Source: Acidobacteriota bacterium (lineage in GTDB: Bacteria > Acidobacteriota > Vicinamibacteria > Vicinamibacterales > JAKQTR01). From it: 64,000 bases of DNA. The DNA lies in assembly GCA_029562975.1 (NCBI GenBank), contig JAKQTR010000050.1:1-64000 (forward strand), read 5' to 3'. The position numbers and the translations under genes were made by a program. Positions within the stretch are counted from its first letter, which is position 1, and every line of letters starts with the position of its first letter. Below are positions 26,783 to 36,361 of the stretch, piece by piece. The notes beneath the pieces are model-generated. The model was not told the DNA's origin, did not search any database, and saw nothing but the letters and a program-made list of their open reading frames with translations.

Positions 26783-28498
26783 ATGACGAGACGCGACTTC
26801 GTGCGGATGACGGCGTGCGGAGCAGCCGGGGGCGCCGCGCTGTGGCTGCCGCGCCTCGATCGGGCGGCGGCGGAGCAGGCGGCCTCTCACGCAAGCCGGT
26901 TCGACGCCGTCATCGCCGGCGGCGGCCTTGGCGGCGTGGCCGCCGCGCTGGCGGCGGCCCGCGCCGGGCTCCGCGTCGCGATGACGGAAGAGACCGACTG
27001 GATCGGCGGCCAGCTCACGCAGCAGGGCGTCCCGCCCGACGAGCACCAGTGGATCGAGACGCACGGCTCGACCCGCACCTACCGGGACCTGCGAGCAGGC
27101 ATCCGCGATTACTACCGCCGCTACTATCCGCTGACCGACGCGGCGAGGACGCGCGTGGCCCTCAATCCCGGCGACGGGTCCGTCTCCCGGCTCTGCCACG
27201 AGCCCCGCGTCGCCCTCGCCGTGCTCGAGGCGATGCTCGCGCCGTTTGTCGCCTCCGGCAGACTCGCGCTGTGGCTCGAGCATGCCGTCGTCGGCGCCGA
27301 CGCCGCCGGCGACCGCGTGCGGGCGCTGAAGGTCCGGAACCTGCGCACGGGAAACGAGCGGTGGATCGAGGCCCCCAACGTCATCGACGCGACGGAACTG
27401 GGGGACCTGCTGCCCCTGACGGGCACCGAGTTCGTCGCCGGCTGCGAAGGCCGGGCCGCGACGGGCGAGCCGCACATGCCCGAGCGGGCGGACGCGTTGA
27501 ACCAGCAGGCGTTCACGGCGGTGTTCGCCATGGACTTCGTGCCGGGATCGGATCAGACGATCGATCGGCCGCGCGACTACGCGTTCTGGCGCGGCTACGC
27601 GCCGCGCCTGACGCCGCCGTGGACGGGCCGGCTGCTGGAGCTGGCCGGCAGCCACCCGATTACGCTCGCGCCCCGGCGCTACGCCTTCGATCCCGCCGGG
27701 GCCCGGCAGACCGACCTGACGGATCTCTGGCGCTACCGCCGCATCGCGAACAAGGACAACTTCGCGGCCGGCGCCTACGCCGGCGACATCACCGTCGTGA
27801 ACTGGCCCCAGAACGACTACATGCTCGGGCCGCTCGTCGGCGTCGATGACGCCGCACGGGCGCGCCATCTCGACGGCGCGAGGCAGCTCAGCCTGTCGCT
27901 GCTGTACTGGCTGCAGACCGAGGCGCCGAGGCCGGACGGCAAGGCGGGCTGGCGCGAGTTGCGGCTCCGCGGGGACGTGCTTGGCAGCGAGGACGGGGTT
28001 GCCAAGCACCCGTACGTGAGGGAGTCGCGGCGCATCAAGGCCGTGACGACGGTGCTCGAGCAGCACTGCGGCACCGAGGCCCGGGCGGCCCTCGCGGGCA
28101 CCGCCCCGGGCTCCGCGGGCGCGACGGCCGAGCGTTACCCCGATTCGGTCGGCATCGGCAGCTACCGCATCGACCTGCACCCGAGCTCGGCCGGCGACAA
28201 CTACATCGACGTCGCGTCGCTGCCGTTCCAGATCCCGCTCGGCGCCCTGCTCCCGGTGCGCGTCGAGAACCTCGTGCCGGCCTGCAAGAACATCGGCACG
28301 ACGCACGTAACGAACGGCTGTTACCGCCTGCACCCGGTCGAGTGGAACATCGGCGAGGCCGCGGGCGCGCTCGTGGCGTTCGCGGCCGCGCGGCGCGTGC
28401 CGCCGCGCGCCGTCCGGGAACGCCCGGCCCTGCTCGCCGACTTCCAGGCTGACCTTCGGAAGCGAGGGGTCGAACTGGAGTGGCCGCCCGGGGCCTGA
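26783..28498 (+). CDS. Tat-exported FAD-dependent oxidoreductase
   Basis: The 571-aa protein starts at ATG 26783, giving the twin-arginine signal MTRRDFVRMTACGAAGGAAL. The FAD motif FDAVIAGGGLGGVAAALAAA is at about residues 41-60, followed by MTEETDWIGGQLTQQGVPPD and VIDATELGDLLPLTG, and a C-terminal LLPVRVENLVPACKNIGTTH that closes the FAD fold. It belongs to the FAD_oxidored proteins that are abundant in polysaccharide-degrading soil bacteria. Catalytic substrate is unknown. It faces the Gfo/Idh/MocA gene, with only 34 bp between the stops, so the two are convergent and not one operon. Confidence 0.88.
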   Translation: MTRRDFVRMTACGAAGGAALWLPRLDRAAAEQAASHASRFDAVIAGGGLGGVAAALAAARAGLRVAMTEETDWIGGQLTQQGVPPDEHQWIETHGSTRTYRDLRAGIRDYYRRYYPLTDAARTRVALNPGDGSVSRLCHEPRVALAVLEAMLAPFVASGRLALWLEHAVVGADAAGDRVRALKVRNLRTGNERWIEAPNVIDATELGDLLPLTGTEFVAGCEGRAATGEPHMPERADALNQQAFTAVFAMDFVPGSDQTIDRPRDYAFWRGYAPRLTPPWTGRLLELAGSHPITLAPRRYAFDPAGARQTDLTDLWRYRRIANKDNFAAGAYAGDITVVNWPQNDYMLGPLVGVDDAARARHLDGARQLSLSLLYWLQTEAPRPDGKAGWRELRLRGDVLGSEDGVAKHPYVRESRRIKAVTTVLEQHCGTEARAALAGTAPGSAGATAERYPDSVGIGSYRIDLHPSSAGDNYIDVASLPFQIPLGALLPVRVENLVPACKNIGTTHVTNGCYRLHPVEWNIGEAAGALVAFAAARRVPPRAVRERPALLADFQADLRKRGVELEWPPGA

Positions 28499-28532
28499 CG
28501 GCCCCGGGCTTCATCCGCTGCTGCGCCGGGCG

Positions 28533-29720
28533 TCAGACGGCCTTGGGCATCGCGACCCAGGCGCCCTTCCTTCGGCTGCTCTTCAGGCACGCATCGAGGA
28601 ACGCGATGCCCGTCCAGCCGTCCTCGACGCTCGCATACTGCGGGCCGGCACCCGAAAACGCCTTCCCCGCCTTCCACGCGCGCACGTCCTTTTCGAAATC
28701 GCGGTGCAGCCGCGCGAACGCGTCGTGGAAGCCCTCGGGGTGGCCGGAGGGAATCGTCGGCTCGGCCAGCAGGGCCTTGGGGACGCCCTTCGGGAGGAAC
28801 CCGTCTCCCGGCGTGACGGCTCCACGCCAATACACGCGGTCCGGCTGGCCGGGCAGCTGGATCGTCACGCTCTCGGGCTCCTCCTGCCGCCACCGCAGCG
28901 TGCCCTTCGTGCCGGCGACCATGATGCCCAGCTCGTTCTTGCACCCGATGCAGATCTGCGACGCCCGCACGAGCGCCTTCCCGCCGTTCGAGAGCTGGCA
29001 GTAGACGGTGAAGTGATCGTCGAGCAGCCGCCCCTGCACGAAGGTCTCCAGCTGCGCCGAGACGCGGGTGACGTCGAGGCCGGTCACGTAACGCAACTGC
29101 ATCAGCGCGTGAGTGCCGATGTCCCCGCCGCACCCGGACCCGCCGGCGCGCCTGGGATCCACGCGCCACGCCGCCTGCTGGTTGCCCGTGTCCTCGGCCT
29201 TCGTCGCCAGCCAGCCCTGGAGGTAGGCGCTGTCCACCCAGCGCACGTCCCCGATGAGCCCCTGCCGGACGATGTAGCGCGAGAACCGGCTGGTCCAGTG
29301 CCCCAGATACGTGTGCGCGACGCCGAAGGGGATCTTCAGCTTCCTGGACGTCCGGACGAGGTCGGCGGCCTCCTTGAGCGTGAGGCACAGCGGCTTCTCG
29401 CAGAACACGGCGATGCCGGCCTTCATGGCCTTCATGGCGGGGTCGTAGTGCACGTGGTTCGGCGTGACGATGAGGACGTAATCCAGCCGTTCTCGGGCCG
29501 GCAGGCCCGCGTTGGCGGCGATCATCTCGTCGTACGACGCGTAGCCCTTGATGGGATACGGCCAGGCCGCTGCTTCGTCGAGCGCGACCTTCGGGTCCGG
29601 ATGAAGCGCCCCCGCCACGATGCGGCGGGTGCCGTCGAAGTGAATCGCCTTCTGGTGGGCGTGGACGATGAACGCGCCCTTGCCGCCGCCGACCAGCCCG
29701 ACAGTGAGGGGTGTCGCCAT
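28533..29720 (-). CDS. Gfo/Idh/MocA-family oxidoreductase
   Basis: The 395-aa protein starts at ATG 29720 with GGAG upstream. It opens with the nucleotide-binding motif [20 protein letters not shown], has the conserved [14 protein letters not shown] strand and the [15 protein letters not shown] lysine motif, then a C-terminal alpha/beta domain with [20 protein letters not shown]. Members are NAD(P)-dependent sugar or cyclitol dehydrogenases. It has no export signal although many related Acidobacteria proteins do. The HGHFVH-type substrate residues cannot be assigned with confidence. It is a single-gene unit upstream of the Sel1 gene, which is on the same strand. Confidence 0.9.
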   Translation of the reverse strand: MATPLTVGLVGGGKGAFIVHAHQKAIHFDGTRRIVAGALHPDPKVALDEAAAWPYPIKGYASYDEMIAANAGLPARERLDYVLIVTPNHVHYDPAMKAMKAGIAVFCEKPLCLTLKEAADLVRTSRKLKIPFGVAHTYLGHWTSRFSRYIVRQGLIGDVRWVDSAYLQGWLATKAEDTGNQQAAWRVDPRRAGGSGCGGDIGTHALMQLRYVTGLDVTRVSAQLETFVQGRLLDDHFTVYCQLSNGGKALVRASQICIGCKNELGIMVAGTKGTLRWRQEEPESVTIQLPGQPDRVYWRGAVTPGDGFLPKGVPKALLAEPTIPSGHPEGFHDAFARLHRDFEKDVRAWKAGKAFSGAGPQYASVEDGWTGIAFLDACLKSSRRKGAWVAMPKAV

Positions 29721-29978
29721 GGCCTGTTGTCTCCGTGTCGTTGGTCCCGGTCCTTCACAGGCGGCCGTCCGGGTCCCCGCGCCGGCGCCGGCCGCCGCTT
29801 GCCGATGGGGCAAAGCGTACACCAGGACGCGCCGACCGGCGCCCGTGCGCGCGCAGGGGAGCGGCCGCGGAGCGCACGGGGGACCGGCGGCATGAGTCGT
29901 CCGGCCGACAGCGAGGCGACGATGTTGTCAGGCGAACGCCCGATTTCGTCTCCGGCTGCTCCGCAGGCGCGGCCCGCC

Positions 29979-31712
29979 CTACCTCCGAGACGGCTGCTCG
30001 GGGAACTCGCTCCAGTCCGCCAGGCGCCTGTCGCGCGCCGCCACCTGCGCGGGAGTCATCCGGGCGGCGAGTTCCTCCAGCGCCGCCTGGCAGGACTGAT
30101 TCAGCGCGCCGGACGACCGGGTGGCCGCAAGGTGAATCCACCAGTACGCCTCGACCAGGTCCTGCGGCACGCCCTCGCCGCGCGCGTAGCGGACGCCAAG
30201 GTTGAATTGCGAAGGCAGGTGCCACGCGTCGGCGGCCTGGCGGTACCACCATGCCGCGAGCGCGTCGTCGCGCTCGACGCCGCGGCCGCGCGCATGCCTG
30301 AGCGCCAGATTGTACTGCGCGTCGGCGTGGCCGCGCTCGGCGGCCCTGCGGTACCACGCGGCCGCTTCGCTATCGTCCTGGGGAGCTTCGCGGCCGGTGG
30401 CGCAGCGGACGCCGAGCTCGAACTGCGCCGGCGGGTAGCCGCCTTCGGCCGCCTTCCGCAGCCACACGAGCGCCCGCGCCTCGTCGCGTCCGACGCCGCG
30501 GCCCGCGGCGTAGAGCGCGGCCAGGTTGTACTGGGCTTCCGGAAGGCCTTGCTCGGCCGACCTGGCGCACCAGGCGAAGGCCTCGCTGTTGTCTTTCGCA
30601 ACGCCGTCGCCGTACGCGTACATGGCCGCCAGCCGGTACTGGGCGAGCCGATCGCCGCGCTCGGCGTCGGCGCGGCACGAGGCCACGCGGCTGTCCTCCG
30701 GCGGCGGCGTGGCAGGGGGCGGCGGCTCGGCGGGCGGCGCGACAACGCCTTCCGGCGCTCGGACCAGCCAGCCCGACGGCTCGACTGGCGCCGCCGGCGG
30801 CACGTGCACGGCTGGGGGCCATCCGATCGCTTCGACGCTTCCAGCCGAAAGGCTTCCTGGGGCCTCCGGCGGCAGCGCGGCGGACTCGTCCTGCGCCCAC
30901 GGACCCGGACGCGCGGGGCCAGCCGGAGGCGCGGCCCCAGCCTGCCCCGACGATCCGGCCAGCGCGCGTTCGGCCGCGGCATGCCCTTGCCCGGCGGCGC
31001 GCCGGAACCACGCGGCCGCCTCCACGAGATCCTGCTCGACGCCGTTGCCGGAGGCGAAGGCCTGGCCCAGCTCGAACTGGGACGGCGCGTGGCCCTGCTC
31101 GGCCGCCTGGCGGAACCAGAGGACCGCCTGAGGGGCGTCTTTCACGACGCCGTCACCGTTGGCGTACATCACGCCGAGGGTATGCTGGGCCTCGGCGTGG
31201 CCCGATGCGGCTGCCTTCCGGCACCAGGCCACGGCCTGCCAGCCGTCTCGAGGCACCCCCTCTCCCCTGGCGTGCATCACCCCCAGCGTGAACTGCGCCT
31301 CCGGATGGCCCTGCAGCGCGGCCTTGCGGCACCACAGGACGGCGGCGTTCTGGTCCCGACCGACTCCGCGGCCGGTTCCGTACATCACGCCGAGCATATA
31401 GGCGGCTTCCGGCTGGCCCTGATCGGCGGCCTGCTGGAACCACGACACGGCCGCGACGTCATCGCGGGGCACGATGCGGCCCTGGGCGTACGAGAGGCCG
31501 AGGCGGCACTGGGACAGGGCGTGCCCCTGCTGGGCGGCCTTCCGGTACCAGCCCAGCGCGGCGTCGGGATCGGCCTGGCCGCCGACCTGTCCATGCTCGC
31601 GGCAGAACGCCAGGGCGAACTGGGCGGCTGCCTGGCCCTGCTCGGCCCGGACGCGGAGATCGTCCGCGGCCCCCTCACGCGCCCGGGAAACCTGCGCCGG
31701 TTCGTTGGTCAC
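29979..31712 (-). CDS. Sel1-repeat protein (about eleven repeats in two blocks)
   Basis: I take GTG 31712 as the start because GGAGG lies 8 nt upstream; an in-frame ATG at 31751 has no such site. The 577-aa protein has an N-terminal block of six or seven Sel1/TPR-like repeats (for example AAYMLGVMYGTGRGVGRDQN, AQHTLGVMYANGDGVVKDAP), a proline- and alanine-rich linker at about residues 265-350, and a second block of five repeats ending in a tryptophan-rich YWWIHLAATRSSG. No signal peptide is evident. Sel1 arrays are protein-binding scaffolds; the partner is not shown by the neighbours. Confidence 0.88.
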   Translation of the reverse strand: MTNEPAQVSRAREGAADDLRVRAEQGQAAAQFALAFCREHGQVGGQADPDAALGWYRKAAQQGHALSQCRLGLSYAQGRIVPRDDVAAVSWFQQAADQGQPEAAYMLGVMYGTGRGVGRDQNAAVLWCRKAALQGHPEAQFTLGVMHARGEGVPRDGWQAVAWCRKAAASGHAEAQHTLGVMYANGDGVVKDAPQAVLWFRQAAEQGHAPSQFELGQAFASGNGVEQDLVEAAAWFRRAAGQGHAAAERALAGSSGQAGAAPPAGPARPGPWAQDESAALPPEAPGSLSAGSVEAIGWPPAVHVPPAAPVEPSGWLVRAPEGVVAPPAEPPPPATPPPEDSRVASCRADAERGDRLAQYRLAAMYAYGDGVAKDNSEAFAWCARSAEQGLPEAQYNLAALYAAGRGVGRDEARALVWLRKAAEGGYPPAQFELGVRCATGREAPQDDSEAAAWYRRAAERGHADAQYNLALRHARGRGVERDDALAAWWYRQAADAWHLPSQFNLGVRYARGEGVPQDLVEAYWWIHLAATRSSGALNQSCQAALEELAARMTPAQVAARDRRLADWSEFPEQPSRR

Positions 31713-31891
31713 GGGCTCTGCCTCCAGCCTGCCGGCACACACCACGTGCAAAGAGTCTACCCGATGCCCTGCCTGGGGACTTCCGGCGGAGGAGTCCCTC
31801 CTCGAGGGCGCCTGATGGCCCCGGTCGGGGGCGGACGCGGCGCCCGGCCGGGCGCCTCGGCAGAGAAGGCGCGAAGAAACGGAGAAAAACG

Positions 31892-32027
31892 TGCTACCCT
31901 AGTCGGGAGCGTGCGCGACCAAGCGACGAGAGCCTGTGCAGTTACGCACAGCTCGCGTGCCCTCACCGTCTCTATCGTGTCGACGAAGAGTGGTGCAGCA
32001 TCGAAGGCGGTCGCACGAGGAGACGAC
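31892..32027 (+). promoter_or_regulatory. Extended -10 promoter and about 120-nt leader of the cold-shock gene
   Basis: TGCTACCCT (31892-31900) fits the extended -10 pattern and is preceded by an A-rich stretch. The following leader of about 120 nt is free of genes and contains a small hairpin (CTGTGC/GCACAG near 31935-31955) before GAGGAG and ATG 32028. Long structured leaders are usual for cspA-type genes, where they act as RNA thermosensors; that role here is inferred. The remaining bases back to 31713 hold nothing else I can support. Confidence 0.4.
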
Positions 32028-32234
32028 ATGGCGAGTGCAAGCGGGACGATCAAGCGGAAGGTCAGCGACAAGGGCTTCGGGTTCATCGCCGCCGGCGACG
32101 GGAAGGAGTATTTCTTCCACCAGTCGGCGTGCACGCAGACGCCTTTCGACGCGCTTCGCGAAGGCGATGCGGTGACGTTCGAGACCAGCCAGGGCCCGAA
32201 GGGCCCGCGGGCCGAGAACGTCCGCCCGGCGTAG
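32028..32234 (+). CDS. Cold-shock domain protein, CspA family
   Basis: This 68-aa single-stranded nucleic-acid-binding protein starts at ATG 32028 after GAGGAG. The RNP1 motif is KGFGFIAA (residues 15-22) and RNP2 reads KEYFFHQSA. The usual phenylalanine-rich surface is present, and the C-terminal segment is GDAVTFETSQGPKGPRAENV. It acts as an RNA chaperone at low temperature or in stationary phase. It is a single gene with a long leader and ends 26 bp before a strong hairpin. Confidence 0.95.
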   Translation: MASASGTIKRKVSDKGFGFIAAGDGKEYFFHQSACTQTPFDALREGDAVTFETSQGPKGPRAENVRPA

Positions 32235-32260
32235 GCACCCCGCCCGCGATCCTGCCCGTC

Positions 32261-32287
32261 GACGCGCCCGCCTCCGGCGGGCGTGTC
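32261..32287. terminator. Strong bidirectional hairpin between csp and GH42 genes
   Basis: A 12-bp stem (32261-32272 with 32276-32287, one G-T pair) closes a TCC loop between two convergent genes. No T-tract is present on either side. Confidence 0.6.
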
Positions 32288-32302
32288 GGCGTGCGTACGC
32301 AC

Positions 32303-34519
32303 CTACCGGTAGTCCACCCTGTAAACCCTCGCGCTCTGCGCCGGGATCTCTCCTTTGAGCCTGAGTGCGTCGGACGGGCCTGCGAGCCGGCCTGGCGCCG
32401 GTTCGCCGGCTGTGATCTCGCGGACCAGCGCCGCGGCGCGGGCCAGCGGCAGTTCGAGCGCCACGCGGGCCGCCTGCGGCCCATGGTTGAACAGGAACAC
32501 CAGTTCGCCGTCGCGCGCCGCCATGCGGCGGATCTCGACGAAGCTCGACGCCTCGAGCGCGGGCCGCTCGAGGCCCGCCCACTCAGCCAGGATGTCGCCG
32601 AGGGGGTTCATCGCCACCGGGTCGAGGGCGTTGCTCTCGCCGGCAAAGGTCCCGAGGACGATCGCGCGGCCCTTCCCGACGGCGCGTTCGAAGGCCGCCG
32701 GCGCACCGTCGTCGAACGCCGCCACGGCCGATGCCGACGCGTCCTGCACGGCGAACCGCTCGGCGACGGCCGTGCCGGGGAAGGCGCGCGATCCCCATCG
32801 GACCTGCACCTGCTTCACGGGCAGCACTTCCGACTCGCGCACGCCGAGCATCCGGTCCCAGCCGAACGCGGGCAGCACGGGTGCGGCGCGCCCGCGCTCG
32901 TCCTGCCAGCCGGGCCTCGCCTCGATGAAGAGGCGCCCGCCGTTCCGGGCGTAGGCTTCCAGCGCGCCGGCCATCTCCGCGGTCATGAGGATCGGGCAGG
33001 GCACGATCACGAGGGCGTAGCTCGCCAGCCCGGCCGGGCTCAGTTCGCGCGCGCTGGGGAAGTCGACCGGGATGTTCCGCTCGAAGAACATCCGGTGGTA
33101 GCCGGCCACGGCGCGGTGCATCGAGCGCCGGTCGCCGTACGCCTGTTCGCCGCCGAGGAGCGGCACGAGCGGGTTGAAGACGACGGCGACGCGCGGCTGC
33201 ACGGGACTGGCCGCCAGAATCAAATCGGCGTTCGCCGCGATCGCGCGCGCCGCCGCGCCTGCCCGGCGGCTGCGCTCGGTCAGCGATCCGTCCAGGTTGA
33301 CCAGGCCGTAGCCGCCCGCTTCGTATCCCGTGCTCATCGGATAGTACGCGTAGAAGCTGATCGACTTCGCCCCGCGCGCGACGGCGCTCCACGCGTAGAT
33401 CTCCAGGTCGCTCGGGGTGATGGGGCTGCCGGTGACGATGCCGTGGACGCCGTAGCCGGCCTGCAGCTCGCCGATGTAGAAGCCGCGGCCGCCGGTGACG
33501 GCCCGCGCCATGTCGAACACCAGCGCCCGCCGCTCCAGCGGGAAGTCCCGGTCCGGCGACGTGAGCTTCGGGTAGAAGCTCGTCCCGAAGTAGTCGACCG
33601 ACGACTTCATGAGGTAGTCGTCGGAGGCATCCATGCTGTCGGCGAGCGTCCGGAACACGGGCGAGGGGTTGGGGGCGTGGCTCGTCACGGGGTGCGACGC
33701 GTCGACGGCCCGCACGGCGTCGGCCCGCGACCGCAGATCGGCGGCGATCTTGTCGCCGATGAACACGCGCCAGTCCATGAAGTCCGCGTAGGTCAGGATC
33801 GTCCCGAAGCGCGGCGGCTCCACCTGGTCCCAGGCGGTGAAGGTCCGGTACCAGGCCGCGTTCAGCCGCTCGATGGTGCCGTGCCTGGCCTTCAGCCACT
33901 CGCGGAAGCGCGCGACGGTGTGCGGGCAGTAGCAGAACTGCGCGTTGGGCACGTAGGCGGGCTGGGCCCAGTTCATCACCGCCGGCTCGCTCCACAGGTC
34001 GTAGGCGTAGAGCGCCGGGCTGGCAGACGCACGGCGCGCGATCGCCTCGAAGAAGCGCACGACGGCGCGCCGGACGCCCGGGTGGTCGAAGCAGAACCCG
34101 GGTGCCGCCTGCGGCTTGATGGCCGTGCCGCCCTGCGAGACGAAGTGGCCGTCGGGGTACCGGACGCCGATCCACTCGGGGGCCGAGTCCACGTACACCT
34201 GGACGATGACTCTCAGGCCCGCGTCCTCGGCAAGCTTCAGCACGAGGTCGAGCTGGTCGAACCGGTACTCCCCTTCCCGGGGCTCGGCGGCGCTCCACTC
34301 GACCCACGTGCGGACGGTGTTGAACCCGAGCGCCTTCATCGCCGCAAGATCGTTGCGCCACGCGCGCTCGGACTCCGGCCCGACCGGCTCCAGCATGGGC
34401 GCGCGCGCGGTTCCGCCGCCGTACCAGACGGCGACAGGGAAGAACGGAGGCGCGGCGGCCAGCAGCCAGCCGCCCCCGAACAGGGCGGCCAGGAGGCCGG
34501 CCGGCAGGATGCGGCGCAT
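32303..34519 (-). CDS. Glycoside hydrolase family 42-like beta-galactosidase
   Basis: The 738-aa protein has a signal-like N-terminus (MRRILPAGLLAALFGGGWLL). The TIM barrel carries FNTVRTWVEWSAAEPREGEY, the acid/base glutamate in YDLWSEPAVMNW near residue 178 and the nucleophile glutamate in GFYIGELQAGYG near residue 350. The middle trimerisation domain (for example PCPILMTAEMAGALEAYARN) and the C-terminal beta domain are present, so the length is complete for GH42. The ATG overlaps the stop of the deacetylase gene (TGATG), so translation is coupled. A beta-galactosidase or related activity on oligosaccharides is likely; substrate is inferred from family only. Confidence 0.88.
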   Translation of the reverse strand: MRRILPAGLLAALFGGGWLLAAAPPFFPVAVWYGGGTARAPMLEPVGPESERAWRNDLAAMKALGFNTVRTWVEWSAAEPREGEYRFDQLDLVLKLAEDAGLRVIVQVYVDSAPEWIGVRYPDGHFVSQGGTAIKPQAAPGFCFDHPGVRRAVVRFFEAIARRASASPALYAYDLWSEPAVMNWAQPAYVPNAQFCYCPHTVARFREWLKARHGTIERLNAAWYRTFTAWDQVEPPRFGTILTYADFMDWRVFIGDKIAADLRSRADAVRAVDASHPVTSHAPNPSPVFRTLADSMDASDDYLMKSSVDYFGTSFYPKLTSPDRDFPLERRALVFDMARAVTGGRGFYIGELQAGYGVHGIVTGSPITPSDLEIYAWSAVARGAKSISFYAYYPMSTGYEAGGYGLVNLDGSLTERSRRAGAAARAIAANADLILAASPVQPRVAVVFNPLVPLLGGEQAYGDRRSMHRAVAGYHRMFFERNIPVDFPSARELSPAGLASYALVIVPCPILMTAEMAGALEAYARNGGRLFIEARPGWQDERGRAAPVLPAFGWDRMLGVRESEVLPVKQVQVRWGSRAFPGTAVAERFAVQDASASAVAAFDDGAPAAFERAVGKGRAIVLGTFAGESNALDPVAMNPLGDILAEWAGLERPALEASSFVEIRRMAARDGELVFLFNHGPQAARVALELPLARAAALVREITAGEPAPGRLAGPSDALRLKGEIPAQSARVYRVDYR

Positions 34520-35316
34520 CACCTGTCCCCTCCTTCGCGCAAGAGATCGTCGACGCGGACGAACCGGTAGCGCCGGCGGGCCAGCTCGTCGAGCAGCTCG
34601 CCGACGCGCGCGTGCATCTTGTCGGCGCGTCCGGGCCCGGCGCCGATGTGCAGCAGCAGGATGAACCCGTCCAGGCCGTCGGGACCCGCCCGCTCGCGCT
34701 CCAGTACGCTGTCGACGATGCGCTGGGACGAAACGAAGTTCGGGTCGTCCTCTCCCGTGTAGTCCGCGTTCGACCGTGTGCCCGGCGTGAAGGTCACGAG
34801 CGTCAGCCCCAGGCGGCTGCTCCACGCCGCGATGTCGGCGTTGTACCACTCGTAGGCGGGCATCCAGTACCGGACCGCGGATCGAGGCACGCCCGCGCTC
34901 TCGATCTCGCGGAGGTTGTCGTCCAGGTCGCGCGCGAACGCCTCCGGCGTCACCAGCGTCGGCTTGTCCGGGCCCCAATCGCAGTAGAGCAGGTGCTTGT
35001 CCGAATGCGGGCCGAGGTAGTGCCCCTCCCGCACGATGCGGGCGATGAGCGGGGCGAAGTCGGGCGTCCGGAGGAAGCCGCCCGTGAGGAAGAAGGAGGC
35101 GCGCACGCTGCGGCTCGCGAGGGCGTCGAGGATGGCCGGCCCGCCTTCCGCAAACTCGTGCCCCGTGAACACGAGCGCGATGCGCCGCTCGCCGACCGGC
35201 CCGCGCACGATGCCGCCGTCGCGTCGCTCGGCGCCTCTCTGCGCGCTTCCGGCCGCGACGGCCGCTCCGATCACCGCGGCTGCGACCAGGACACCCCCGA
35301 CCGCGCGCCCGCCCAT
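34519..35316 (-). CDS. Polysaccharide deacetylase-like protein (CE4 fold)
   Basis: The 265-aa protein has a hydrophobic N-terminal segment (MGGRAVGGVLVAAAVIGAAV). The NodB-like barrel shows RIALVFTGHEFAEGGPAILD, RASFFLTGGFLRTP and GHYLGPHSDKHLLYCDW, which match CE4 motifs 1 and 2. In motif 1 the usual TFDD has become TGHE, so the catalytic base and a metal ligand are changed. The C-terminus has ILLLHIGAGPGRADKMHARV (motif 5 leucine-histidine). It may be a modified deacetylase or a non-catalytic relative. It starts one base after the CDF transporter stop and overlaps the GH42 gene. Confidence 0.78.
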   Translation of the reverse strand: MGGRAVGGVLVAAAVIGAAVAAGSAQRGAERRDGGIVRGPVGERRIALVFTGHEFAEGGPAILDALASRSVRASFFLTGGFLRTPDFAPLIARIVREGHYLGPHSDKHLLYCDWGPDKPTLVTPEAFARDLDDNLREIESAGVPRSAVRYWMPAYEWYNADIAAWSSRLGLTLVTFTPGTRSNADYTGEDDPNFVSSQRIVDSVLERERAGPDGLDGFILLLHIGAGPGRADKMHARVGELLDELARRRYRFVRVDDLLREGGDR

Positions 35317-35317
35317 G

Positions 35318-36259
35318 TCAGGCCGCCGCGCTCGCGCCCGGGCCCGCTCGCGGCGGCTCCGGGCGATCCAGGTCCTGGTCCTGCCATGACGCCGGGTCGT
35401 CGAGGGACTCCAGGTGCGTGAAGACGGTCACGTTGGGGACGGCTGTCCGGATGCGGGCTTCGATGTCCTCCAGCAGCTTGTGCCCCTTGTGGACGCTCCA
35501 CGCCCCCGGCACCAGCACATGGAAGGACACGAACCGCCTGACGCCCGACACGCGCGTCCGCAGCGCGTGGTACTCGATGCCGTCGCGGGAGTGCTCGTCG
35601 AGCGCCTCCTTGACGGCCGCCAGCTCGCCGGCGGGCAGCGCCGCGTCCATCAGCCCATGGGCCGACTTCCACACGATGCCCCATCCGATCCTGACGATGT
35701 TGGCGGCCACGGCCAGGGCGAGGATCGGGTCGAGGGCCAGCCAGCCGGTCGCCGACACGGCGAACACGCCGGCGATGACGCCCGCCGACGTCCAGACGTC
35801 CGTCATGAGATGCTTCGAGTCGGCGTCGAGCGTGATCGAGGCGTGGCGCGCGGCGGCGCGGCGAAGCACGAGCGCCACGGCGAGATTGACGGCCGTCGCC
35901 GCCGCCGACACGGCCAGCCCGAGGCCGACTTGTTCGATGGGCTGCGGCGTCAGCAGCCGGCGGGCGGCGGCCACGGCGATGCCCCCGGCGGCAAACAGGA
36001 TGAGCGCCCCTTCGGCGCCGCTCGAGAAGTACTCGGCCTTGCTGTGGCCGTAGGCATGCTCTTCGTCGGCCGGCCGCGCGGCGACGATCAGCATGGCGAG
36101 CGCGACGACGGCGCCCGCCAGGTTGACGATCGACTCGACGGCGTCGGACAGGAGTCCGACGGACCCGGTCAGGACGTACGCCAGCGTCTTGAGGGTGATC
36201 GTGGCGATGGCGGCGGCAATCGAGAGCCAGGCGTAGCGCCTGAGGTCCGGCAGGCCCAC
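35318..36259 (-). CDS. Cation diffusion facilitator (CDF) metal efflux protein
   Basis: The 313-aa protein starts at GTG 36259. Six transmembrane helices include the metal-site segments [20 protein letters not shown] in helix 2 and [15 protein letters not shown] in helix 5, with the loop [20 protein letters not shown]. The cytoplasmic C-terminal domain ([20 protein letters not shown]) is of the usual ferredoxin-like type. Members export Zn, Cd, Fe or Mn in exchange for protons. It heads a three-gene set with the CE4-like protein and GH42; why a metal transporter is coupled to glycan enzymes is not clear. Confidence 0.9.
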   Translation of the reverse strand: MGLPDLRRYAWLSIAAAIATITLKTLAYVLTGSVGLLSDAVESIVNLAGAVVALAMLIVAARPADEEHAYGHSKAEYFSSGAEGALILFAAGGIAVAAARRLLTPQPIEQVGLGLAVSAAATAVNLAVALVLRRAAARHASITLDADSKHLMTDVWTSAGVIAGVFAVSATGWLALDPILALAVAANIVRIGWGIVWKSAHGLMDAALPAGELAAVKEALDEHSRDGIEYHALRTRVSGVRRFVSFHVLVPGAWSVHKGHKLLEDIEARIRTAVPNVTVFTHLESLDDPASWQDQDLDRPEPPRAGPGASAAA

Positions 36260-36361
36260 GAACCACAGGATACCCGACCGGCGCGGCAGGCCGCCAGCGC
36301 GCGGCCGAGAGGCGCGTCGGGAGGGAGCGCCGGCCCGCCCGGGGCTCCGGGCGAGGGCGGC

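Noticed and set aside
26228-28333. A 700-codon open frame antisense to the FAD oxidoreductase gene
   Set aside because: It is arginine- and proline-rich, lacks any family motif and runs opposite a gene with clear Tat and FAD motifs. Such frames are expected where third positions are almost all G or C.
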